Shown one piece after another: positions 1-9,898 of a stretch of DNA of 9,898 nt. How positions within the stretch are numbered: the stretch's first letter is position 1; every line of letters begins with the position of its first letter. The notes under the pieces are model-generated. The model had not been told where the DNA came from. It searched no databases and saw only the letters and a list, made by a program, of their open reading frames with translations. Origin of the DNA: Deltaproteobacteria bacterium (lineage in GTDB: Bacteria; Myxococcota_A; UBA9160; SZUA-336); contig DAOUZG010000039.1 of NCBI GenBank assembly GCA_030665705.1, positions 1-9,898 on the forward strand, in the 5' to 3' direction. The translations under genes and the position numbers were made by a program.

Positions 1-1
1 G

Positions 2-1096
2 CCAAGCCTGGGCGCCGAGGCACCCTCGGCGGAGGTGGCGCAGGTGGAGGCGACGCCGCTCGAGGCGCCCCCGGTGGAGGCTCCGACGCCCGCCCCACCA
101 CGCGAGCCCCCGCCTGCCAGTCCGCCCGAACTCCTGCCCGCCCGCCCGCCAGAACTTCCGCCTGCCCACCCGCCAAGCTGGCGTGTAGGGCTACGGAAGA
201 GCCGCGTCGCGCTCATGGGCAGACTCGAGGCGCTCTTCGGGGGCCGAGCGGAGCTCGATGCACAGATGTTGGACCGCGTGGAGGAGGTCCTGTTCGGGGC
301 CGACATCGGCGTGCAGACCGCCGACGACTTCTTGCAGGTGGTCCGTCGGGCCAGGTCTGCAGACGAGATGCGGGGAGCGCTCGAGGCTCGGGCTCTCGAG
401 ATCCTGGGCTCGGGGCCGGTCGATGGGTCGCGCCCCCGCGGTTCCCCCCACGTCCTGCTCGTGGTCGGCGTGAACGGCTCCGGCAAGACGACGACCATCG
501 GAAAGCTGGCGGCGCGGTGGGTGCGCGAAGGTCAGCAGGTGCTCGTGGTGGCGGCCGACACCTTCCGGGCCGCGGCAACCGAGCAGCTCGAGGTCTGGGC
601 CGGTCGGGCAGGTGCCGAGTTCGTGCGGGGCGCCAGCGGCGGAGACCCCGCCGCGGTCGCGTTCGACGCGGTGAAGCTTGCCCGGGCCCGTGGGCTGGAC
701 GCCGTGCTCATCGATACGGCCGGTCGGCTTCAGACGCGCTCCGATCTCATGGACCAGCTCACGAAGATCGGCCGCGTCGTGAAGAAGGAGCTTCCCGACG
801 CCCCCCACGAGGTGCTGCTCGTGCTCGACGCCAACATCGGGCAGAACGCGATCCGTCAGGCCCAGGAGTTCTCCCGAGCGGTCGAAGTGAGCGGCATCGT
901 GCTGGCGAAGCTGGACGGAACGGCCAAAGGCGGCGTGGTGCTCGGGATCGCGCAGGAGGTCGGCATTCCGGTACGCTACGTCGGGCTGGGAGAGGGGATC
1001 GACGATCTCGTGGACTTCGATCCAGAGGCCTTTGTCCGGGCGTTATTCGAGACGGAAGAGGACCGGGAGCAGACTGCGGCCCCCGCCGACGCCTGA
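2..1096 (+). CDS. ftsY: Signal recognition particle receptor FtsY (5' end probably outside window)
   Basis: SRP receptor GTPase. It pairs with Ffh on ribosome-nascent chain complexes at the inner face of the cytoplasmic membrane and hands them to SecYEG. Numbering from the GTG at 35 (353 residues): a Pro/Ala/Glu-rich A domain (1-47), a basic amphipathic membrane-targeting helix (about 49-70, ending ALFGG), the N domain with [14 protein letters not shown] (87-100), then the G domain: P-loop GVNGSGKT (145-152), DTFRAAA (175-181), DTAGR (227-231), [10 protein letters not shown] (291-300) and the closing [14 protein letters not shown] (317-330). The fourth motif has Ala where TKLD is usual. The frame stays open to base 2 with the same A/P/E-rich composition, and GTG 35 has no well-spaced ribosome site. 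The true start therefore probably lies upstream and the gene is partial here. It is first of a tight trio with glpK and ugpQ. The family call is very secure; only the start is uncertain. Confidence 0.96.
   Translation, partial: PSLGAEAPSAEVAQVEATPLEAPPVEAPTPAPPREPPPASPPELLPARPPELPPAHPPSWRVGLRKSRVALMGRLEALFGGRAELDAQMLDRVEEVLFGADIGVQTADDFLQVVRRARSADEMRGALEARALEILGSGPVDGSRPRGSPHVLLVVGVNGSGKTTTIGKLAARWVREGQQVLVVAADTFRAAATEQLEVWAGRAGAEFVRGASGGDPAAVAFDAVKLARARGLDAVLIDTAGRLQTRSDLMDQLTKIGRVVKKELPDAPHEVLLVLDANIGQNAIRQAQEFSRAVEVSGIVLAKLDGTAKGGVVLGIAQEVGIPVRYVGLGEGIDDLVDFDPEAFVRALFETEEDREQTAAPADA
113..184 (+). repeat. Three 24-base in-frame repeats in the ftsY A domain
   Basis: Three adjacent imperfect 24-base units (113-136, 137-160, 161-184) encode the octapeptides [16 protein letters not shown] and PAHPPSWR. 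They lie just before and into the membrane-targeting helix of FtsY. The shared pattern is P-A-x-P-P. This looks like recent slippage-type expansion of a flexible proline-rich linker. The third unit decays into the conserved helix. Confidence 0.7.
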
Positions 1097-1099
1097 GCC

Positions 1100-1113
1100 G
1101 GGGAATAGGAAGC
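1100..1113 (+). promoter_or_regulatory. Ribosome-binding region of glpK
   Basis: Purine-rich stretch between the ftsY stop and the glpK GTG. GGGGAA (1100-1105) sits 8 bases before the start; a second AGGA (1107-1110) is only 3 bases away. It supports the GTG at 1114 as the start rather than any codon of the longer open frame that runs back into ftsY. Confidence 0.55.
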
Positions 1114-2607
1114 GTGGACTACGTTCTGTCGCTCGACCAGGGGACGACGAGCTCGCGTGCGATCCTGTTCGATGAGTCCGGTGACATCGTCGCGAGCCAG
1201 GCCTACGAATTTACCCAGCACTACCCGAAGCCCGGCTGGGTCGAGCACGATCCCGAGGAGATCTGGCAGTCGCAGCTCCGCGCGATGCAGGAGACGGTGA
1301 CGAAGGCCGGGGTGAGCTTCGACCAGATCGCCGCCATCGGGATCACCAACCAGCGCGAGACCGCCGTGGTCTGGGACCGCCGAACCGGCGAGCCGGTCTA
1401 TCCCGCCATTGTCTGGCAGTCACGGCAGACCGTCCCGATCTGCGAGGATCTCAAGCGTCGCGGCCTCGAGCCGATGTTCCGCGACCGAACGGGCCTCGTC
1501 GTCGACGCGTACTTCTCGGGAACGAAGGTGCGCTGGATCCTGGATCAGGTGCCGGGTGCCCGCGAGCGGGCCGCCCGCGGCGAGCTTGCCTTCGGAACGG
1601 TCGATAGCTGGCTGATCTACCGGCTGACCGGTGGGCGCGTCCACGCCACCGAGTACAGCAACGCCTCGCGGACGCTTCTCTTCAACATCTACGAGCGTCG
1701 CTGGGATCCGGAGCTGCTCGAGGCGCTCGAGGTTCCTCCCGAGCTGATGCCGGAGGTTCGGGAGTCTTCCGGCGTGTTTGGAGAGAGCGACCCGGCCAAC
1801 ACGGGGGGCGTGTCGCTCCCGATCGCGGGCGTGGCGGGTGACCAGCAAGCCGCCCTGTTCGGCCAGACGTGCTTCAAGCCCGGCGAGACCAAGAGTACCT
1901 ACGGGACGGGCTGCTTCATCCTGATGAACACGGGGGATCGACCTGTCCGATCGACGTCGGGGCTTCTCACCACCCTCGCCTGGGGCCTCGATGGCGGCGT
2001 GGAGTACGCGCTGGAGGGATCGATCTTCATCGCCGGGGCCGGAGTCCAGTGGCTTCGCGACGAGCTCGGACTGCTCGAGTCGGCGGCGGAGAGCGAGCCG
2101 CTCGCGGCCACCGTTCCCGACACCGGAGGCGTCTACGTCGTGCCCGCCTTCACCGGGCTGGGGGCTCCCTACTGGGATCCGCACGCCCGTGGCGTGATCG
2201 TGGGACTCACGCGCGGGTCCGGACGGGCACACCTGGTTCGCGCGACGCTCGAGGCGATTGCGTACCAGACCCGCGATGTGCTTCACTGCTTCGAACAGGA
2301 TACGGGTCTCCGTCCGGAAGAGCTCAGGGTGGACGGAGGTGCAACGGTCAACAACTTCCTGATGCAGTTCCAGGCTGACATCCTCGGGATTCCGGTCGTC
2401 CGGCCGCAAGTGCCGGAGACGACCGCTCTAGGTGCGGCCTACCTCGCCGGCCTGGCCGTCGGCTTCTGGCCTGGGCGGGCCGAGCTGAAAAAGCACTGGC
2501 GGGACGACCGAGTGTTCGAGCCATCTCTCGGCGAAGAGGAGCGCGAGGTCCTCTACCGCGGTTGGCTCCGCGCCGTGGAGCGAGCGCGGGGCTGGGAGGT
2601 CGACTAA
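1114..2607 (+). CDS. glpK: Glycerol kinase
   Basis: Cytosolic FGGY-family kinase (497 residues, normal for the family) that phosphorylates glycerol with ATP to sn-glycerol 3-phosphate. The GTG at 1114 gives the canonical N-terminus [20 protein letters not shown]. Visible motifs: phosphate-binding DQGTTSSR (8-15), glycerol-binding GITNQRET (76-83, with R81 and E82), the aromatic glycerol contact in DAYFSGTK (131-138), [12 protein letters not shown] (181-192), [11 protein letters not shown] (241-251) whose D243 matches the catalytic base, [12 protein letters not shown] (263-274), and the C-terminal nucleotide-binding lobe with [14 protein letters not shown] (343-356), [15 protein letters not shown] (406-420) and [12 protein letters not shown] (435-446). 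The loop before AGDQQ is about three residues shorter than in E. coli GlpK and lacks the arginine that binds fructose 1,6-bisphosphate there. It also lacks the phosphorylatable His of Firmicute enzymes. The gene starts 17 bases after ftsY. No glpF or glpD is in the window. Confidence 0.97.
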   Translation: MDYVLSLDQGTTSSRAILFDESGDIVASQAYEFTQHYPKPGWVEHDPEEIWQSQLRAMQETVTKAGVSFDQIAAIGITNQRETAVVWDRRTGEPVYPAIVWQSRQTVPICEDLKRRGLEPMFRDRTGLVVDAYFSGTKVRWILDQVPGARERAARGELAFGTVDSWLIYRLTGGRVHATEYSNASRTLLFNIYERRWDPELLEALEVPPELMPEVRESSGVFGESDPANTGGVSLPIAGVAGDQQAALFGQTCFKPGETKSTYGTGCFILMNTGDRPVRSTSGLLTTLAWGLDGGVEYALEGSIFIAGAGVQWLRDELGLLESAAESEPLAATVPDTGGVYVVPAFTGLGAPYWDPHARGVIVGLTRGSGRAHLVRATLEAIAYQTRDVLHCFEQDTGLRPEELRVDGGATVNNFLMQFQADILGIPVVRPQVPETTALGAAYLAGLAVGFWPGRAELKKHWRDDRVFEPSLGEEEREVLYRGWLRAVERARGWEVD

Positions 2608-2611
2608 GGGG
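2606..2611 (+). promoter_or_regulatory. Ribosome-binding site of ugpQ overlapping the glpK stop
   Basis: AAGGGG begins inside the glpK TAA stop and ends 5 bases before the ATG at 2617. It fixes the start of the phosphodiesterase gene and suggests that ribosomes finishing glpK can re-initiate here. Confidence 0.6.
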
Positions 2612-2616
2612 TTGCC

Positions 2617-3309
2617 ATGGGCGCGGGTGGGACCCTGCTCGACATCGCCCACAGGGGCGCATCCAGGGACGCTCCCGAGAACACCCTCGAGGCGTTTTTC
2701 CTGGCGGTCGAGCAATCGGCCGACATGATCGAGACCGATCTACACATGACGAGCGACGGTGAGATCGTGCTCCTCCACGATCCGGAGCTGGGTGATTCGG
2801 AGGTCGGTCAGCTCACGCTCGACGAGGTCCGAAAGAAGCTTCCGGGGCTCGTGACGCTGCCCGAGGTGCTCGACGCCCTCGGCGATCGGATCCCCTTCAA
2901 CCTGGAACTCAAGCGAGGGCTCGACCACAGCTACTCCGGCCTGGAACGCCGGGTCCTCGAAGAGGTCACGACCCGCGGTCTTCTCGAAAAGACGCTCTTC
3001 TCCTCCTTCTACGACTCGGTTCTCGAACGACTCCGCCAGCTCGAGCCGCGGGCCCGAACGGCCCTGCTCATCTCGCGCCGGGCCGCCATGTCGATCGATG
3101 AACGGGCAGACCAGCTAGATGTCGAAGCGGTGCATCCCGAACGTGCCGTGGTCACCCAGAGTCTGATCGAGCGTCTCCAGATCGAAGGCTACAAGGTCCA
3201 CGTGTTCACGGTGGACGATCCCGAGGACCAGAAGCGGATGATCGAGTGGGGCGTCGACGGGATCTTCACCAACGCGCCCGGACAGCTTCGCACGCTCCTG
3301 GATCAGTAG
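2617..3309 (+). CDS. ugpQ: Glycerophosphodiester phosphodiesterase (UgpQ-type, cytosolic)
   Basis: GDPD-family TIM-barrel enzyme (230 residues) that hydrolyses glycerophosphodiesters, the products of phospholipid deacylation, to sn-glycerol 3-phosphate and an alcohol. Visible signature: HRG (12-14), PENT (20-23), the metal-binding pair in ETDLH (39-43), HD (54-55), LELK with E97 (96-99), SSF (129-131), VFTVDD (196-201) and WGVDGIFTN (211-219). No signal peptide or membrane segment is visible, so a cytosolic UgpQ-like enzyme is more likely than periplasmic GlpQ. The segment after HD is short: the usual RTTxGxG stretch is missing, and the chain goes quickly from [10 protein letters not shown] to LTLDEV. 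The gene starts 9 bases after glpK and yields the same product as GlpK, which supports joint supply of glycerol 3-phosphate. Its last 7 bases overlap the opposing gltD end. Family certain; the symbol is by analogy. Confidence 0.92.
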   Translation: MGAGGTLLDIAHRGASRDAPENTLEAFFLAVEQSADMIETDLHMTSDGEIVLLHDPELGDSEVGQLTLDEVRKKLPGLVTLPEVLDALGDRIPFNLELKRGLDHSYSGLERRVLEEVTTRGLLEKTLFSSFYDSVLERLRQLEPRARTALLISRRAAMSIDERADQLDVEAVHPERAVVTQSLIERLQIEGYKVHVFTVDDPEDQKRMIEWGVDGIFTNAPGQLRTLLDQ

Positions 3310-4755
3310 GCGTCTGGCCTCTCCTGCGCTTCCCTTCGCAGATAGCGATCGATCTCTGCGGCGGCCTCGCGCCCCTCGGCAATCGCCCACACGACGAGCG
3401 ACTGGCCCCGCCGCATGTCGCCCGCGGAGAACACACCGGGAACGTTGGTGGCAAAGCCCTGAGTTGCAACGTTTCCCCTCGGGGACACCTCGACGCCGAG
3501 TTCCTCGACCAGTCCCGGCCGCACCGGACCGAGGAAGCCGAGGGCCAGCAGCACGAGATCGACGTCGAGCGTGAACTCGCTCCCGGGGAACTCTTCCAGT
3601 TTCTGGCGACCGTTCTGGGGATCCACATCTCCGAAGCGCACCCGCACCGCGTGGAGCTTCTCGAGCTTCCCGTTTCGCCCGCTGAACGATTTGGTAGAGA
3701 TCCCCCAATCCCGCATCCCGCCCTCCTCGTGGGAGGTCGAGGTCTGGAGCACCTGGGAAGGGAGAGGGTGGATCGGCCAGGGGGTATCGAGCGTTCGAGC
3801 GTCGGGCGGCTTTTCGAGAAGCTCGAAGTTGTAGACCTCCTTCGCGTTCTGTCGATGACTCGTCCCGACGCAGTCGGAGCCGGTATCGCCGCCTCCGAGC
3901 ACGACCACCCGCTTCCCGGTTGCGAGGATGCTTGTCACGGGGTCGACCCGGTCGCCGGCGAGTCGCCGGTTCTGCTGCTCGAGGAAGTCCATCGCGAAAT
4001 GCACCCCTCGGAGTTGGCGACCGGGGATCGGGAGGTCTCGGGTCGCCTCGGCACCACCCGCCAGCAGAATCGCGTCGTATGCCTCCTGGATCTCCCGAGC
4101 CGAGACGGTCACGCCCACGTGTACCCCCGTTCGAAACTCGATTCCTTCCGCCTCCAGGATGTCGATCCGGCGGTCGAGGACCCACTTCTCGAGCTTGAAG
4201 TCCGGAATTCCGTAGCGTAGGAGTCCCCCGATCCGATCCTGCTTTTCGAAGACCGTGACGCGATGGCCCGATCGGTTGAGCTGGGCTGCGGCGGCCAGAC
4301 CGGCCGGGCCCGATCCCACCACCGCCACGCGCTTTGCGGTGCGAACCTCCGGCGCCTCGGGGAGGATCCAACCGTGCTCGTAGCCGCGCTCCGTAATGGT
4401 CTTTTCGATAAACTCGATCGTCACGGGATCGTCGTTGATTGAGAGCACGCAGGCCGACTCGCACGGCGCCGGACAGATTCTCCCCGTGAACTCCGGGAAG
4501 TTGTTCGTGCGATGCAGCCGCTCGAGTGCCTCTCGCCATCGTCCCCGGTACACGAGGTCGTTGAAGTCGGGAATGATGTTCCCGAGGGGGCATCCTTCGT
4601 GGCAGAAGGGAACGCCGCAGTCCATGCACCGCGCTGCCTGCGTGCGCAGCTGGGCCTCGGGCGGGTCGACGTAGACGTCCAGGTAGTCCAGAACGCGGAC
4701 GTCGGCGGGTCGCCGGGTTGCCATGTTCCGCCCGTGCTCCATGAATCCGGTCACC

Positions 4756-4763
<8 letters not shown>
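3303..4763 (-). CDS. gltD: Glutamate synthase (NADPH) small subunit
   Basis: Beta subunit of GOGAT (486 residues). It oxidises NADPH at FAD and passes electrons through Fe-S clusters to the FMN of GltB. The start [12 protein letters not shown] is typical of the family and places ATG at 4763. Domains: an N-terminal Fe-S domain with Cys46, 49, 54 and 58 and a second set at Cys97, 101 and 105 (CPAPCESAC); FAD-binding Rossmann motif [12 protein letters not shown] (148-159) followed by [20 protein letters not shown] (172-191); NADPH-binding motif [16 protein letters not shown] (287-302); and closing FAD motif [26 protein letters not shown] (440-465). The length and N-terminus fit the longer (about 485-residue) beta-subunit type rather than the 472-residue E. 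coli type. It overlaps the end of gltB by 8 bases, which suggests translational coupling and 1:1 synthesis. No terminator is visible after its TGA stop, which lies inside the converging ugpQ gene end. Confidence 0.97.
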
Positions 4764-9285
<4,522 letters not shown>

Positions 9286-9293
9286 CCACAACA

Positions 9294-9300
9294 CTCCCCT
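9294..9300 (-). promoter_or_regulatory. Strong ribosome-binding site of gltB
   Basis: On the - strand AGGGGAG lies 8 bases before the ATG at 9285. It is nearly a full anti-Shine-Dalgarno match and decides between the 9285 start and the upstream in-frame ATG at 9318. Confidence 0.75.
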
Positions 9301-9310
9301 CGCACCGTGC

Positions 9311-9328
9311 GCGGGCATCCTTGCCCGC
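9311..9328 (-). promoter_or_regulatory. Hairpin in the gltB leader, just upstream of the ribosome site
   Basis: Perfect 7-base-pair stem (GCGGGCA paired with TGCCCGC) with a four-base loop, AGGA on the transcript strand. It ends 10 bases before the gltB Shine-Dalgarno sequence and encloses the alternative ATG at 9318. No U-tract follows, so it is not an obvious intrinsic terminator. A role in translation or mRNA stability is only a guess. Confidence 0.45.
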
Positions 9329-9386
9329 TCGAGTGGCCCGTGAGCTCTGCCCACCGAGGAGCCTATCGAGAAGCTTACTCTGCGCG

Positions 9387-9402
9387 CGGGCCGGGAGGCC
9401 CG
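9387..9402 (-). promoter_or_regulatory. Second GC hairpin in the gltB leader
   Basis: Six-base-pair GC stem (CGGGCC / GGCCCG) with a four-base loop (TCCC on the transcript strand), within the presumed gltB 5' leader. No run of T follows on the transcript strand. It may be simple GC-rich structure. Confidence 0.3.
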
Positions 9403-9448
9403 GGTGCCCCGCAAATCCCCGCGAAACTCAAAAGAAAGTAGCCTCGGC

Positions 9449-9478
9449 AACCTAGCCAACCGGCCCGGAAAGTGTCAA
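9449..9478 (-). promoter_or_regulatory. Candidate sigma70-type promoter of gltBD
   Basis: On the - strand a perfect TTGACA -35 box (9478-9473) is followed after 18 bases by TAGGTT (9454-9449), a three-of-six match to TATAAT. Transcription would begin near 9442 and leave a leader of roughly 155 bases before gltB. It is the best housekeeping promoter I see in the intergenic region. The -10 is weak and the spacer is one base long, so an activator may be needed. Confidence 0.5.
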
Positions 9479-9482
9479 GCGG

Positions 9483-9502
9483 ACCCGCGGGGTGTCGCGG
9501 GT
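9483..9502. repeat. Inverted repeat next to the gltB -35 box
   Basis: Seven-base arms (ACCCGCG at 9483-9489 and CGCGGGT at 9496-9502) flank six bases, beginning 5 bases beyond the gltB -35 box. Its position suits a regulator-binding site, but such GC-rich inverted repeats also arise by chance in this base composition. Confidence 0.3.
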
Positions 9503-9533
9503 TGACGTGCCGTCGGTGAAAGCCGGCCTAAGC

Positions 9534-9571
9534 CTCTGTCCGGACATCCATTTTTTGTCCGGGCTCTGTCC
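9534..9571. repeat. Cluster of TGTCC repeats including a palindrome
   Basis: TGTCC occurs three times on the + strand (9537, 9556, 9567), twice within the longer repeat CTCTGTCC (9534-9541 and 9564-9571). The first copy forms the perfect ten-base palindrome TGTCCGGACA (9537-9546). CCGGACA (9540-9546) can also pair with TGTCCGG (9556-9562) around a T-rich nine-base loop. The cluster ends directly at the TTGACT box of the rightward promoter candidate. This is a possible operator for the divergent genes; no known regulator consensus is recognised. Confidence 0.4.
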
Positions 9572-9600
9572 TTGACTCCGAGGCCGACCCGCGGGAACAT
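9572..9600 (+). promoter_or_regulatory. Weak candidate promoter for the rightward coiled-coil gene
   Basis: TTGACT (9572-9577) is followed by a 17-base spacer and GAACAT (9595-9600), a poor -10 with three matches. It would start transcription about 67 bases before the gene at 9674. Another TTGACG at 9502-9507 has no convincing -10. Confidence 0.3.
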
Positions 9601-9673
9601 GCCCGCCGGGTCCGGGTCGCACGGAGGGGCACGCGGCCGGATCTCAAAGGGGTGCCCCGAGGGGGACTGGGGA

Positions 9674-9898
9674 ATGGCGGAGTTCCCGGGCGATCTGCAA
9701 GCGGGTGCGACGGGCGAGGCGGTCTCGGGAGATCTCTTGGACCTTCTCGAAGCGCGCACGCGCGACCTCGTGGAACGCTACAAGCGGTCCAAGCAGACCG
9801 TCGAGGAACTCCGTGCGCAGGTGCGGGAGCGGGATCGACGCCTCGGCGAGCTGACGGAGCGGGCCCGGACGCTCGAGCGGAAGCGGGTGGAGGCCCGC
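9674..9898 (+). CDS. Start of a charged coiled-coil protein, unidentified (possibly ZapB-like)
   Basis: The frame from ATG 9674 stays open for 75 codons to the window edge, so the gene is cut at its 3' end. GAGGGGG at 9659-9665 is a good ribosome site 8 bases upstream. The first 20 residues are loose and Gly/Ala-rich (MAEFPGDLQAGATGEAVSGD). From about residue 21 the chain is a continuous Leu/Glu/Arg-rich helix (LLDLLEARTRDLVERYKRSK onward) with Leu/Val at heptad-like spacing and no Pro or Gly breaks except one Gly near 60. No signal peptide is seen, so it should be cytoplasmic. Small coiled-coil proteins of this look often precede zapA in deltaproteobacterial-type genomes, so a ZapB-like division factor is one possibility, but no diagnostic motif proves it. 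It is transcribed divergently from gltBD. Confidence 0.65.
   Translation, partial: MAEFPGDLQAGATGEAVSGDLLDLLEARTRDLVERYKRSKQTVEELRAQVRERDRRLGELTERARTLERKRVEAR

Larger units (their letters stand above)
9286..9673. other. Divergent intergenic region between gltB and the coiled-coil gene
   Basis: A stretch of 388 bases without a supported gene. It carries the gltB leader and promoter, two short hairpins, an inverted repeat, the TGTCC cluster and a rightward promoter candidate, each listed separately. The only sizeable open frame in it (94 codons on the - strand, 9759 to 9475) is Arg/Pro-rich and antisense to the rightward gene, and I do not believe it is a gene. I recognise no tRNA, 6S RNA or known riboswitch here. 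Confidence 0.7.

Noticed and set aside
517..1113. Upstream extension of the glpK frame (open from 517), suggesting a 696-residue protein
   Set aside because: The first 199 codons lie inside ftsY in another frame, give an Arg/Gly-rich low-complexity translation, and precede a canonical glycerol kinase N-terminus with its own ribosome site at 1114.
1420..2409. 329-codon open frame antisense to glpK
   Set aside because: Arg/Gly/Pro-rich translation with no recognisable motif; a mirror of strong third-position GC in glpK.
3324..3341. CTGCG...CGCAG inverted repeat near the converging stops, considered as a shared terminator
   Set aside because: Only five base pairs with an eight-base loop, inside the gltD coding end, and no T-tract on either side.
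3115..4629. 504-codon frame on the - strand overlapping gltD in a different frame, and a 324-codon + strand frame (3246-4220)
   Set aside because: Both overlap the intact, motif-complete gltD and have compositions typical of shadow frames in high-GC DNA.
9316..9318. Alternative upstream ATG for gltB
   Set aside because: It adds 11 residues of non-conserved sequence, lies in a hairpin and has a poorly spaced ribosome site; the ATG at 9285 has AGGGGAG at ideal distance.
9475..9759. 94-codon - strand frame across the intergenic region
   Set aside because: It runs antisense to the better supported gene at 9674, covers the promoter elements and is Arg/Pro-rich with no recognisable motif.

Overview
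This window looks like an ordinary chromosomal housekeeping region of a high-GC, Gram-negative-type bacterium. Five genes are recognisable with high confidence and a sixth is cut by the right edge. The G/C-rich third positions, GTG starts, long antisense open frames and gene content would fit a deltaproteobacterial-type lineage (Myxococcota, Desulfobacterota, Binatota or similar). That placement is an inference from style, not from a marker comparison. I see no phage, transposon, tRNA, rRNA, CRISPR or defence gene, and no clear undescribed system.

Left part, + strand (2-3309): ftsY (signal recognition particle receptor, probably cut at its N-terminus by the window edge), glpK (glycerol kinase, GTG start) and a ugpQ-type glycerophosphodiester phosphodiesterase. 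The gaps are 17 and 9 bases, so this reads as one operon. GlpK makes sn-glycerol 3-phosphate from glycerol. The phosphodiesterase releases the same compound from deacylated phospholipids. Together they feed the phospholipid precursor pool beside the receptor that brings new membrane proteins to the membrane.

Middle and right, - strand (9285 down to 3303): gltB then gltD, the large and small subunits of NADPH-dependent glutamate synthase (GOGAT). The two genes overlap by 8 bases. The gltD stop also overlaps the stop of the converging phosphodiesterase gene, so the two operons meet with no spacer and no visible terminator.

Far right (9286-9673): a 388-base divergent intergenic region. It holds a plausible gltB promoter with a perfect TTGACA -35 box, a leader of roughly 155 bases with two small hairpins, a cluster of TGTCC repeats, and a weaker rightward promoter. 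The rightward gene (9674 to the edge) starts a highly charged coiled-coil protein that is not identified with certainty; it could be a small ZapB-like division factor.
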